This document shows positions 35,244 to 44,191 of a DNA stretch of 64,000 nt, piece after piece. The DNA comes from an uncultured Erwinia sp. GTDB taxonomy: Bacteria; Pseudomonadota; Gammaproteobacteria; Enterobacterales; Enterobacteriaceae. The position numbers were made by a program, and so were the translations under genes. Under the pieces are notes generated by a model that saw only the letters and a program-made list of their open reading frames with translations, searched no databases and was not told the origin of the DNA. The stretch covers positions 1 to 64,000 of the forward strand of contig CAMIKG010000019.1 in assembly GCA_946221915.1 (NCBI GenBank), read 5' to 3'. How positions within the stretch are numbered: position 1 is the stretch's first letter; every line of letters starts with the position of its first letter.

Positions 35244-36269
35244 TTAATCCCAGTTCAATATCACCTTGCCAGACAGCCCGGAGCGCATCACATCAAATCC
35301 CTGCTGGAACTGATCGATCGGATAGCGATGGGTAATCACCGGCGTTAAATCGAGACCGGACTGAATCAGCGCCGCCATTTTGTACCAGGTTTCAAACATC
35401 TCACGGCCGTAGATCCCTTTGATAAACAGCCCCCTGAATATCACCTGGTGCCAGTCGACAGACATCTCCGCTGGCGGAATACCCAGCAGTGCAATACGCC
35501 CGCCGTGATTCATCACCGCCAGCAGGGCGCGAAATGCTGCTGGCGCACCGGACATCTCCAGCCCGACATCGAACCCTTCCGTCATCCCCAGCTCACCCAT
35601 CACCTGCTGCAGATTTTCCCGGCTGACATTCACCGCCCGCGTCACGCCCATACTGCGCGCCAGCTCAAGGCGATAATCATTGATGTCGGTGATCACCACA
35701 TGGCGCGCACCCACATGTTTACACACCGCCGCCGCCATAATGCCAATCGGCCCGGCGCCGGAGATCAACACATCTTCGCCAACCAGGTCAAAAGAGAGCG
35801 CGGTGTGCACCGCATTGCCAAAGGGATCGAAAATCGCCGCCAGCTCATCGGAAATATTGTCGGGAATTTTAAAAGCATTGAATGCCGGGATCACCAGGTA
35901 CTCGGCAAAGCACCCCTGGCGGTTCACGCCGACACCGATAGCATTGCGGCACAGATGCGTGCGCCCGGCGCGGCAGTTACGGCAATGTCCGCAGGTGATA
36001 TGCCCCTCGCCAGACACCCGGTCACCCACCTGGTAACCACTCACTTCCTGACCCACCGCCACCACTTCGCCCACATATTCATGCCCGACAATCATCGGTA
36101 CCGGGATGGTTTTCTGCGACCATTCATCCCAGTTATAAATATGCACATCGGTACCGCAGATGGCGGTCTTGCGGATTTTAATCAGCAAATCATTGTGACC
36201 CGGTTGCGGTACAGGCGCGTCTGTCTGCCAAATCCCCGGTTGTGCGTGCAGTTTCGCTAAGGCTTTCAT
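35244..36269 (-). CDS. tdh: L-threonine 3-dehydrogenase
   Basis: Zinc, NAD-dependent oxidation of threonine to 2-amino-3-ketobutyrate. 341 residues from 36269, as in E. coli. Catalytic zinc ligands in KTAICGTDVH and VGHEYVGEV, structural zinc site CGHCRNCRAGRTHLC, NAD loop ISGAGPIGIMAAA. The ATG at 36269 is 7 bases after GAGGG; the adjacent ATG at 36272 is the alternative. Cotranscribed with kbl. Confidence 0.97.
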   Translation of the reverse strand: MKALAKLHAQPGIWQTDAPVPQPGHNDLLIKIRKTAICGTDVHIYNWDEWSQKTIPVPMIVGHEYVGEVVAVGQEVSGYQVGDRVSGEGHITCGHCRNCRAGRTHLCRNAIGVGVNRQGCFAEYLVIPAFNAFKIPDNISDELAAIFDPFGNAVHTALSFDLVGEDVLISGAGPIGIMAAAVCKHVGARHVVITDINDYRLELARSMGVTRAVNVSRENLQQVMGELGMTEGFDVGLEMSGAPAAFRALLAVMNHGGRIALLGIPPAEMSVDWHQVIFRGLFIKGIYGREMFETWYKMAALIQSGLDLTPVITHRYPIDQFQQGFDVMRSGLSGKVILNWD

Positions 36270-36279
36270 CATGGCGCCC

Positions 36280-37476
36280 TCATGAGATAACGTTTAATTG
36301 CCTGCCGATACGTGTAAAGGCCTCAACTGCGCAGGTAATCTGCTGCGAGGTATGCGCCGCCGACATCTGGGTGCGGATACGCGCCTGGCCTTTTGGTACC
36401 ACCGGATAGAAAAAGCCGGTGACATAAATGCCTTCACGCTGCAGCAGGCTGGCAAATTCCTGTGCCACCGCCGCCTCGCCCAGCATCACCGGAATAATGG
36501 CGTGGTCGGCGCCGGCAAGAGTAAAGCCCGCCTGCGTCATTTGCTGGCGAAACAGGCGGGCGTTATCCCATAAACGCCGACGCAGACCATCGCCTTCGCG
36601 CAGCATCTCCAGCACGCGCAGTGACGCAGCGACAATCGCTGGCGCCAGTGAGTTAGAGAACAGATAGGGGCGCGAACGCTGGCGCAGCCACTCCACGACC
36701 TCTTTTTTTGCTGCGGTATACCCCCCTGACGCGCCGCCCAGCGCTTTACCGAGCGTGCCGGTAATAATGTCGACACGCCCCATAACCTGGCAGTATTCGT
36801 GGGTGCCGCGCCCATGCTCACCAACGAAACCGACCGCATGGGAGTCATCCACCATCACCAGTGCGCCATATTCGTCCGCCAGATCGCAGATAGCGCGCAG
36901 ACTGGCGATCACGCCATCCATCGAGAACACGCCATCAGTGGCGATCATGATATGGCGCGCACCGGCGGCTTTAGCCTCCTCCAGCCGTGCTTTCAGCTGC
37001 TGCATATCGTTATTCGCATAGCGATAGCGCTGCGCCTTGCAGAGACGCACGCCGTCAATAATCGATGCATGGTTGAGGGCATCAGAGATAATAGCGTCGT
37101 TGTCATCCAGTAACGTTTCAAATAAGCCACCATTGGCGTCAAAACAGGAGGAGTAGAGAATGGCGTCTTCCATCCCCAGAAACTCTGCCAGCCGCTGCTC
37201 CAGTAACTTATGGTTGTCCTGGGTGCCACAGATAAAACGCACCGACGCCATACCAAAGCCGTGCGTGTCCATGCCCTGTTTCGCTGCCTGAATCAGCGCC
37301 GGATGATTCGCCAGCCCAAGATAGTTATTCGCACAGAAGTTGATCGCCTGATGTCCTGCACCAATCTCAATCGCGGTCTGCTGCGGCGAGGTGATAATCC
37401 GTTCCTGTTTAAACAGTCCTTCCTGGCGGGTTTGCGCCAGCTGGTGATTGATTTGCCGATAAAAACGCTCAGACAT
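36280..37476 (-). CDS. kbl: 2-amino-3-ketobutyrate coenzyme A ligase
   Basis: PLP enzyme that cleaves 2-amino-3-ketobutyrate with CoA to glycine and acetyl-CoA, completing threonine breakdown after Tdh. 398 residues. PLP-lysine motif ITGTLGKALGGASGGY, MVDDSHAVGFVG aspartate region and FCANNYLGLANHP are present. First gene of kbl-tdh, divergent from hldD. Confidence 0.98.
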   Translation of the reverse strand: MSERFYRQINHQLAQTRQEGLFKQERIITSPQQTAIEIGAGHQAINFCANNYLGLANHPALIQAAKQGMDTHGFGMASVRFICGTQDNHKLLEQRLAEFLGMEDAILYSSCFDANGGLFETLLDDNDAIISDALNHASIIDGVRLCKAQRYRYANNDMQQLKARLEEAKAAGARHIMIATDGVFSMDGVIASLRAICDLADEYGALVMVDDSHAVGFVGEHGRGTHEYCQVMGRVDIITGTLGKALGGASGGYTAAKKEVVEWLRQRSRPYLFSNSLAPAIVAASLRVLEMLREGDGLRRRLWDNARLFRQQMTQAGFTLAGADHAIIPVMLGEAAVAQEFASLLQREGIYVTGFFYPVVPKGQARIRTQMSAAHTSQQITCAVEAFTRIGRQLNVIS

Positions 37477-37662
37477 GTTTATCCTCCATAACCCGCCACT
37501 GTTCGGAATATTTTTCTGAGAATAGCCCGCAAATCCGCAAATTAAGCGAAACAGATATTATTTTTGCAGCAGATATCACGTCATTCAGACTCCGTTACAC
37601 TCCATTACGGACTCATCCTGCTGTCTGCCTGACAATGAAATGTTATGATGTGAGATATAAGC

Positions 37663-37685
37663 GTATGAAACCCTCCGTTTCATAC
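37663..37685 (+). promoter_or_regulatory. Perfect hairpin in the hldD leader
   Basis: GTATGAAAC (37663-37671) pairs with GTTTCATAC (37677-37685) around CCTCC, 27 bp before the start. A possible promoter lies just upstream: CTGACA at 37629-37634 and GATATA at 37654-37659. The hairpin would be in the 5' leader. Confidence 0.5.
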
Positions 37686-37711
37686 CTCTGTTTAAGGTGA
37701 AGGGTAAGCTC

Positions 37712-38644
37712 ATGATTATCGTGACTGGCGGCGCAGGCTTTATCGGCAGCAATATTGTTAAGGCTCTGAATAACGAAGGGTTCAGGGACATTCTGGTCGT
37801 GGATAACCTGAAAGATGGCACCAAATTCGTCAATCTGGTGGATCTGGATATCAGCGACTATATGGACAAAGAAGAGTTTCTCAGCAGCATTGTAGCGGGA
37901 GATGACTTTGGCCATATCGAAGCCGTCTTTCATGAAGGCGCCTGCTCTTCCACCACCGAGTGGGATGGCAAGTACATGATGGAGAATAACTATCAGTTCT
38001 CTAAAGATCTGCTGCATTTCTGTCTTGAGCGCGAAATCCCGTTCCTGTACGCCTCATCAGCGGCCACCTATGGCGGTCGCAGCGATAACTTCATTGAAGA
38101 ACGTCAATATGAGCAGCCGTTAAACGTCTATGGCTACTCCAAAATGCTGTTCGACCACTATGTGCGCGAGATCATGCAGGAAGCCGATTCGCAGATTTGC
38201 GGATTCCGTTACTTCAATGTTTACGGACCGCGTGAAGGCCATAAAGGCAGCATGGCAAGCGTCGCTTTCCACCTGAATACCCAGCTGAATAACGGTGAAA
38301 ACCCGAAACTGTTCGAAGGCAGCGACGGCTTTAAACGCGACTTTATCTATGTCGAAGATGTCGCAGCAGTGAACCTGTGGTTCTGGAAGAACGGCGTTTC
38401 CGGTATTTTCAACTGCGGAACCGGCCGTGCCGAATCGTTCCAGGCCGTGGCGGACGCCGCACTGGCATACCATCAGAAAGGCAGCATCGAATACGTCCCG
38501 TTCCCGGAAAAACTGAAAGGCCGCTATCAATCCTATACCCAGGCGGACCTGACCAATCTGCGTGCCGCTGGCTATGACAAACCGTTTAAAACCGTGGCCG
38601 AAGGCGTAACCGAGTACATGGCCTGGCTGAACCGCGACGCTTAA
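37712..38644 (+). CDS. hldD: ADP-L-glycero-D-manno-heptose 6-epimerase
   Basis: Last step in making the heptose donor for the LPS inner core (also called rfaD/gmhD). Short-chain dehydrogenase fold, 310 residues. NADP motif GGAGFIG and catalytic YGYSK (Tyr-x-x-x-Lys) are present; E. coli HldD differs by few residues. The start at 37712 corresponds to E. coli; an upstream in-frame ATG adds 5 codons. Heads the hldD-waaF-waaC run. Confidence 0.98.
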   Translation: MIIVTGGAGFIGSNIVKALNNEGFRDILVVDNLKDGTKFVNLVDLDISDYMDKEEFLSSIVAGDDFGHIEAVFHEGACSSTTEWDGKYMMENNYQFSKDLLHFCLEREIPFLYASSAATYGGRSDNFIEERQYEQPLNVYGYSKMLFDHYVREIMQEADSQICGFRYFNVYGPREGHKGSMASVAFHLNTQLNNGENPKLFEGSDGFKRDFIYVEDVAAVNLWFWKNGVSGIFNCGTGRAESFQAVADAALAYHQKGSIEYVPFPEKLKGRYQSYTQADLTNLRAAGYDKPFKTVAEGVTEYMAWLNRDA

Positions 38645-38661
38645 GGAAGGCGATGCCATCA

Positions 38662-39711
38662 ATGAAAATTCTGGTGATCGGGCCATCGTGGGTCGGCGAC
38701 ATGATGATGTCGCAAAGTCTGTATCGCACGTTAAAAGCAGCCCATCCTGACGCGCAAATTGATGTGATGGCGCCCGCGTGGTGCCGTCCGCTGCTTGCAC
38801 GTATGCCGGAAGTGAACGAGGCGCTGGCAATGCCGCTGGGGCACGGTGCGCTTGAGATAGGCGAGCGTCGTCGCCTGGGCAAGTCACTGCGCGCGCGCGG
38901 TTACGATCGCGCCTATGTTCTGCCGAACTCGTTTAAATCGGCGCTGGTGCCGTTCTTTGCCGGTATCAGGCAGCGCGTGGGCTGGCGCGGCGAAATGCGC
39001 TACGGCCTGCTGAACGATATGCGCGTACTGGACAAGCCCGCGTTTCCATTGATGGTTGAGCGTTATGTTGCGCTGGCCTATGACAAAGACCGGATTAAAT
39101 CTGCGCGTGACCTGCCGCAGCCGCTGTTATGGCCGCAACTGCAGGTAAGCGCAGAGGAAAAAGCAGCGACTGCTGCGGCCTTCGCCCTGAACGACCAGCG
39201 TCCGGCGATCGGTTTTTGTCCCGGCGCCGAATTTGGCCCGGCGAAACGCTGGCCGCACTATCACTATGCTGCGCTGGCGCAACAGCTGATCGAACAGGGT
39301 AAACAAATCATTCTGTTCGGCTCCGCCAAAGATCACGCCACCGGCGAGCAAATCCTGCAGACGCTGCCGGAAGCCGCACGTCCCTTCTGCCGTAATCTGG
39401 CGGGTGAAACCCAGCTGGAACAGGCGGTTATCCTGCTGGCGCACTGCCATGCAGTGGTGAGTAACGACTCAGGCCTGATGCATATCGCCGCCGCGCTGAA
39501 TCGCCCACTGGTGGCATTGTACGGCCCAAGCAGCCCGGACTTTACGCCGCCGCTGTCGCAGCAGGCGCGGGTGGTCCGCCTGATTACCGGCTATCACAAA
39601 GTGCGCAAAGGCGATGCGGAACAGGGCTATCATCAAAGCCTGATCGATATCACTCCGGCACGCGTAATGGCTGAGCTGGATAACCTGCTCGCACAGAGCC
39701 AGGAGAGTTAA
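38662..39711 (+). CDS. waaF: ADP-heptose:LPS heptosyltransferase II
   Basis: GT9 enzyme that adds the second heptose of the inner core. 349 residues from MKILVIGPSWVGD (E. coli 348); an ATG three codons upstream (38653) is closer to the AAGGAAGG site and cannot be excluded. PGAEFGPAKRWP (donor site) and NDSGLMHIAAAL are conserved. The stop overlaps the waaC start by one base. Confidence 0.96.
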   Translation: MKILVIGPSWVGDMMMSQSLYRTLKAAHPDAQIDVMAPAWCRPLLARMPEVNEALAMPLGHGALEIGERRRLGKSLRARGYDRAYVLPNSFKSALVPFFAGIRQRVGWRGEMRYGLLNDMRVLDKPAFPLMVERYVALAYDKDRIKSARDLPQPLLWPQLQVSAEEKAATAAAFALNDQRPAIGFCPGAEFGPAKRWPHYHYAALAQQLIEQGKQIILFGSAKDHATGEQILQTLPEAARPFCRNLAGETQLEQAVILLAHCHAVVSNDSGLMHIAAALNRPLVALYGPSSPDFTPPLSQQARVVRLITGYHKVRKGDAEQGYHQSLIDITPARVMAELDNLLAQSQES

Positions 39712-40676
39712 TGCACGTCCTGATTGTTAAGACCTCTTCAATGGGGGATGTGCTGCATACCCTTCCTGCACTGACTGACGCCATGCATGCCATTCCGGGT
39801 ATCCAGTTCGACTGGGTCGTGGAAGAAGGCTTTGCGCAGATCCCCTCCTGGCATCCGGCAGTTGACCGGGTTTTACCGGTGGCGATACGCCGCTGGCGTA
39901 AACACTGGTTTGGTCCCCGGCAGCGTGAAGAACGCGTGCAGTTTAAACGCGCGTTACAGTCACGCCAGTATGATGTGGTGATCGATGCGCAGGGATTAAT
40001 TAAAAGTGCAGCGCTGGTGACCCGCCTGGCAAAAGGGGTGAAGCATGGTCAGGATAGCCGCAGCGCGCGTGAGCCCTTCGCCAGCTGGTGGTATGACAAA
40101 CGTCACACCATCAATAAACAGCAACATGCCGTAGAGCGTACGCGGGAACTGTTCGCAAAAAGTCTGGGCTATGACAAACCCGGCACGCAGGGTGATTACG
40201 CTATTGCGCGCCATTTTCTTGCGGAACCGCCGGTGGATGAGCGGCCATATCTGGTGTTTCTGCATGCCACCACGCGCGACAACAAGCACTGGCCGGAGGA
40301 TCACTGGCGTGAGCTGATCGGTCTGATGGCGGGCAGTGGATTGCAGATTAAACTGCCATGGGGCGCGGAGCATGAGCATCAGCGTGCGCTGCGTCTGGCT
40401 GAGGGTTTTGATTACGTTGAAGTGTTGCCCAAACTGACGCTGGAGCAGGTTGCCCGCACGCTGGCGGGAGCAAAAGCGGTGGTGTCAGTGGATACCGGGC
40501 TGAGTCATTTAACCGCCGCGCTTGATCGGCCGAATATTACCCTGTATGGCCCGACTGATCCGGGGTTGATCGGGGGGTATGGGGAGAATCAGTTTGTTCT
40601 TCGTCCGGAAGCGTCAAACGATATGGCAGCAATTGCAGCGAAAACCGTTATGCAGAAGATAGCGACTTTATGGTAA
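39711..40676 (+). CDS. waaC: ADP-heptose:LPS heptosyltransferase I
   Basis: GT9 enzyme that adds the first heptose to Kdo. 321 residues (E. coli 319). N-terminal acceptor motif KTSSMGDVLHTLPAL with the catalytic Asp, and C-terminal VSVDTGLSHLTAALDRPNITLYGPT. It ends the hldD-waaF-waaC operon; a 330-bp gene-free stretch of lower GC follows. Confidence 0.97.
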   Translation: MHVLIVKTSSMGDVLHTLPALTDAMHAIPGIQFDWVVEEGFAQIPSWHPAVDRVLPVAIRRWRKHWFGPRQREERVQFKRALQSRQYDVVIDAQGLIKSAALVTRLAKGVKHGQDSRSAREPFASWWYDKRHTINKQQHAVERTRELFAKSLGYDKPGTQGDYAIARHFLAEPPVDERPYLVFLHATTRDNKHWPEDHWRELIGLMAGSGLQIKLPWGAEHEHQRALRLAEGFDYVEVLPKLTLEQVARTLAGAKAVVSVDTGLSHLTAALDRPNITLYGPTDPGLIGGYGENQFVLRPEASNDMAAIAAKTVMQKIATLW

Positions 40677-41006
40677 TGATGAATGCAAAAAGTTGTCTAT
40701 GAAGTGGCTTTTTTTCGAGAAATTGAAGAACATATAGCATGCTAGCCAACACGGACTGGCAGGTTTTAAAACATGTAGTCAGTTATTGCTGGTAACGGGT
40801 TTTATGCTTTCAACGCACCTACTTTCGTTATTGGATGTGAGGCTCGTAAAAAATGAGACTTTTCAAGCAAACAACATCCATGCGAAAATTTTATAACGCA
40901 TAGGGTGTTCAGTCAGTATCTGGATACAGTTCAGATTTAATTACCTGAAAGCGTTTGCAACATCAAGGTGAATCCATGAGGAAAAATGAGGCAATAGCGA
41001 TATAAC
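40677..41006. other. 330-bp gene-free, AT-richer stretch after waaC
   Basis: No open frame of useful length, no ops/JUMPStart motif and no strong hairpin seen. Base composition turns AT-rich here and stays so to about 43080. It presumably holds the promoter of the next gene. Confidence 0.6.
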
Positions 41007-41912
41007 ATGGGAACATTTTTCAAGCAGATCTACAGATATACCCGCCCACGTCGCTATCGTCATAACGAAAATTTGTGGCCTTATGTCAGGATTACACGCG
41101 CCAATGAAGGACACATCGAAAGTCTGAGATTTCGTGGACATCCAGTACCTATTGTTAATCTTTCCAGTCTGAAAGATAAATATTCTGGTGATCTGCTGGT
41201 TGTTGCTTCAGGCCCGTCAGTCAATGAAATTGACTTCACACCTCTGAAAAAGTTACCCGCGATGGGAGTGAATGGTTCCTGGTACCTGCGCGATAAAACC
41301 AGCTTTAACTTATTTATGATTGTCGATATGACCTTCATCGACCAACGTCCAAATATGGTTAATGAGGTTATTAGCGATCAAAATATAATGTTTTTCACGA
41401 CAGTTAATTGTCTGGTAAAAATAATAAAACAGTTTGGTTTATCTGCTTTGCGTTGTCAGATAGCGATTATTGAAGATGCATGTTATAAAATTTTTAAGCC
41501 GCAGATCCTGCCAGATGAAATCCATCAGCATTATCAGCATGAAAAAGATATCAGCTTCAGCGAGGCTGATAAAAATATAGCGTTTTCTCATGACATACGT
41601 AAAGGCGTTTTTGACGCGGCTACAGTAGCTTACTGGGCTCTGCAGGTTATTCATTTTATGGGTTTTAACAGGCTTATGATTGCCGGCCTGGATATGAATA
41701 ATTTTCAGCGCCCCCGATTCTACGAAAATGAACACGACATTTCCCCCAGCTTCCTGGAGGATAAATTTACAGGATTAATAGAACCAGCATTTTCACATGC
41801 GAGTAAAGTATTCAAAGAAAAAAACATTGAAGTTTTAAATCTTTCGTTACAAAGCAGATTAGATAGTAGTGTTTTTAAAAAGGTAAGTTCTAATGACATC
41901 CAGCAGAAATGA
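41007..41912 (+). CDS. MptE-like (DUF115-type) protein of the LPS core locus
   Basis: 301 residues, no signal peptide or membrane segment. Residues 63-95 carry a nucleotide-binding-type pattern (LLVVASGPSVNEIDF, then GVNGSW) seen in MptE-like/DUF115 proteins and in WaaZ-type LPS core proteins. By position, between waaC and the O-antigen ligase, it probably modifies or extends the core (WaaZ-like Kdo transfer is one option), but I cannot assign the reaction. Codon use is AT-rich, unlike waaC. It overlaps the ligase gene by 20 bp. Ribosome site weak. Confidence 0.7.
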   Translation: MGTFFKQIYRYTRPRRYRHNENLWPYVRITRANEGHIESLRFRGHPVPIVNLSSLKDKYSGDLLVVASGPSVNEIDFTPLKKLPAMGVNGSWYLRDKTSFNLFMIVDMTFIDQRPNMVNEVISDQNIMFFTTVNCLVKIIKQFGLSALRCQIAIIEDACYKIFKPQILPDEIHQHYQHEKDISFSEADKNIAFSHDIRKGVFDAATVAYWALQVIHFMGFNRLMIAGLDMNNFQRPRFYENEHDISPSFLEDKFTGLIEPAFSHASKVFKEKNIEVLNLSLQSRLDSSVFKKVSSNDIQQK

Positions 41913-43065
41913 TATTTTTTTATCCAGGGGAATGATTCTTTTCTATGCAGCATTTCTTCTGGCTTTTCCTTTCGCCAGTGGATTAAGTAAGGTTAATAAT
42001 TTATTTCATGTTTCATTGATTTTTTTCCTTGCCATTTTCTTTTCAAATAAAAAAAGAAGAGATGACTTAGTAAAAAAAACAGAATTGAAAAAAGGTATTA
42101 TCATAATTACCCTTTTCCTTTTTTATTTCTCAATGAGTACACTCTGGAGCAGTGATACGGATACATTCCTTTCTGAGCTGACTCATGGCTTTTATATTTT
42201 AATATTTATCATTATTTTTTCGATTGTTTCTTCATTTGGAAAAAAAAATACGATAATGTCGGCTGTTTTAATCGGCACCCTCATATTATTGTTATTAACA
42301 TTTATCTGTGTTGATAAAAAAACTTTATTTACAGGCCGTCTCCAGGAAGGGTTCTCACTGGCACCAGAAAACGTCATTGATATGGCGGGATACTATGGCA
42401 TCGGGATTTTTTGTTGTCTCATATTAATACGAGAGACGGGTCAAAAATGGCTCTATATTCCTGTGATATCCTTGCTCTTCGGCATGTTGTTAACGCAAAG
42501 CCGTGGCCCCTTACTTTCGCTCTTTGTAGCCTGTATTCCATTACTGGTGTTTAAACGCATACGCCTCAGCCATCTGCTAATCATAATGATAAGTATTACA
42601 GCTATAGTGCTTATCGTCGCTTTTGCCAATGCAGACCTTATCTTACGTCGTATTGAAATGAGTTATTCACAGAGCTTCATTCGCTTTGGCATCTGGGAAA
42701 ATGCATTAGGCTATATTCAGCAGAAGCCCTGGTTTGGCTGGGGCTTCAATAAAGAACTCGATTTTGTGAACTCTATTGGTCAACGCGTACATACAACACA
42801 CAGCCTTTACGTCGCGACGTTACTGAAAGGTGGGATTGTTGGCGGGCTGTTGCTTTTAAGTGTTATTGCTTACGGTTTGTTTATGGGATGGCAACAAATC
42901 AAAGAAGGTCACGCGCTGGAAACATCTATGTTCCTGTTTAGTCTTCTGTTCTATCTCACTCAGGGCATGTTTCTTATTAGCAATCCAAGCGTTTCGTGGA
43001 TAATGTTTTGGCTGCCACTGGCAGTAGTGATGACATTATCTAAACGTCAGCTATTCTCCCGATAA
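41893..43065 (+). CDS. waaL: O-antigen ligase WaaL
   Basis: Polytopic membrane enzyme that transfers O-polysaccharide from undecaprenyl-diphosphate to the finished core on the periplasmic side. 390 residues with about 11-12 hydrophobic segments. Wzy_C-type features: Arg204 in LLTQSRGPLLSL, the large loop with FGIWENALGYI and KPWFGWGF, and His303 in THSLYVATLLKGG. AT-rich composition is usual for this gene and suggests transfer. AAGG lies 8-10 bases before the start, inside the previous gene. Confidence 0.88.
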   Translation: MTSSRNDIFLSRGMILFYAAFLLAFPFASGLSKVNNLFHVSLIFFLAIFFSNKKRRDDLVKKTELKKGIIIITLFLFYFSMSTLWSSDTDTFLSELTHGFYILIFIIIFSIVSSFGKKNTIMSAVLIGTLILLLLTFICVDKKTLFTGRLQEGFSLAPENVIDMAGYYGIGIFCCLILIRETGQKWLYIPVISLLFGMLLTQSRGPLLSLFVACIPLLVFKRIRLSHLLIIMISITAIVLIVAFANADLILRRIEMSYSQSFIRFGIWENALGYIQQKPWFGWGFNKELDFVNSIGQRVHTTHSLYVATLLKGGIVGGLLLLSVIAYGLFMGWQQIKEGHALETSMFLFSLLFYLTQGMFLISNPSVSWIMFWLPLAVVMTLSKRQLFSR

Positions 43066-43083
43066 AGATCGTTCACGGCTTGC

Positions 43084-43118
43084 AGTCAGTGCACCCGCAT
43101 TACGCGGGTGCACTGACT
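43084..43118. terminator. 15-bp perfect hairpin between waaL and the GT9 gene
   Basis: A 15-base arm at 43084-43098 pairs perfectly with 43104-43118 around ATTAC, in the 55-bp gap between the two convergent stops. The stem is followed by TATTAATC. A bidirectional terminator is the likely role. Confidence 0.75.
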
Positions 43119-43120
43119 TA

Positions 43121-44191
43121 TTAATCAGCGATGAGCTGAATAATTTTGTCATGAACTTCTTGTGCACTGAAATATTCGAGAGGCTGGCTACCGGTTAACA
43201 TGTCAGCTTCCATCTTCAGAATGCAATGCTGCGCTAAGTCCTGGTATGGACCAGTATACTTTGGTTCAGCATCGGCATATAGACTTACTGTAGCTGTTTG
43301 CAGAGCGACAGCAAGATGGAGCGGACCTGTATCACCAGTGACCAGCACATCTAAACCATCAATCAGCGTCAATAATTCTTTCAGAGATGTTTTACCAACC
43401 CAGTTTTCAATTCTGGAAAATTGTACATCACCCACCATTTGCTCAAACTGATCCACTAAACTCCGATCTTTAGCGCCACCAGTTAAAACCACCTGGTAAG
43501 TGTCATCCTTGCTCAGTTGCACCGCAAGTTCAGCAAAACGTGCAACTGGCCAGCATCGGCTGGCTTCTGAGGCGCCTAACTGAAAGCCGATACGTATTTT
43601 TCCATCAACTTTTGATGCTGGTGTCCAGTCAACTGGAATACGCATTCTGATGTCATTGTTGTTAACACCAAGAACGCTAAGCAAATCCAGTTTGCGCTGA
43701 ATTAGATGCTGGCCTGAAGCTGATGAATATGCATTAAGCCAGTGATTAATGAGCGGGCCGTCAACGCGATAATTATCACGAATAATATATTCACTATGAG
43801 ATAAAACAGCACATAATATATCGTAAGGCATATAGGAGTGCAGAATCACAGTTAGCTGGGGTTGAAAATTTCGCAATTTTCGAATCAGCGGATATGCATC
43901 GCGAATTTTATTATCCCAGGTAAAAACATCATCAAACCACGAGCTACCGACTACAAGTGGACGATTCTTATCACTAGTAACCAGCGCGAAAGATGCCTGC
44001 GGATAACGTTGCTTCAGCGCATGGATTGCGGGCGTATTGAACATTAAATCGCCCAATGCCGTAGTTGAATAAATCGCAATTCGCTGAAACTCCATATCAG
44101 GAGTCATAGGTTTATTCTTTTTTAAATGGCGGGAAAAAACGGTATATAGCGTTAGCGCCCGATTTATCCATTTTACTTTATTTTCCTTCAT
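43121..44191 (-). CDS. GT9 heptosyltransferase-family protein of the LPS core locus
   Basis: 356 residues with the GT9 layout: N-terminal acceptor domain opening RIAIYSTTALGDLMFNTPAIHALK and C-terminal donor domain with GFQLGASEASRCWP and VTGDTGPLHLAVALQTATVSLY. Related to WaaC/WaaF/WaaQ but not orthologous to any of the three, which are all present elsewhere in the window. The sugar and acceptor are unknown; GT9 enzymes mostly transfer heptose. It overlaps the upstream deacetylase gene by 14 bp, so the two form a minus-strand pair inside an otherwise plus-strand locus. Confidence 0.8.
   Translation of the reverse strand: MKENKVKWINRALTLYTVFSRHLKKNKPMTPDMEFQRIAIYSTTALGDLMFNTPAIHALKQRYPQASFALVTSDKNRPLVVGSSWFDDVFTWDNKIRDAYPLIRKLRNFQPQLTVILHSYMPYDILCAVLSHSEYIIRDNYRVDGPLINHWLNAYSSASGQHLIQRKLDLLSVLGVNNNDIRMRIPVDWTPASKVDGKIRIGFQLGASEASRCWPVARFAELAVQLSKDDTYQVVLTGGAKDRSLVDQFEQMVGDVQFSRIENWVGKTSLKELLTLIDGLDVLVTGDTGPLHLAVALQTATVSLYADAEPKYTGPYQDLAQHCILKMEADMLTGSQPLEYFSAQEVHDKIIQLIAD

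Noticed and set aside
40677..41006. ops/JUMPStart element or gene remnant before the core genes
   Set aside because: No GGCGGTAG-type ops motif and no coherent degraded frame could be found.
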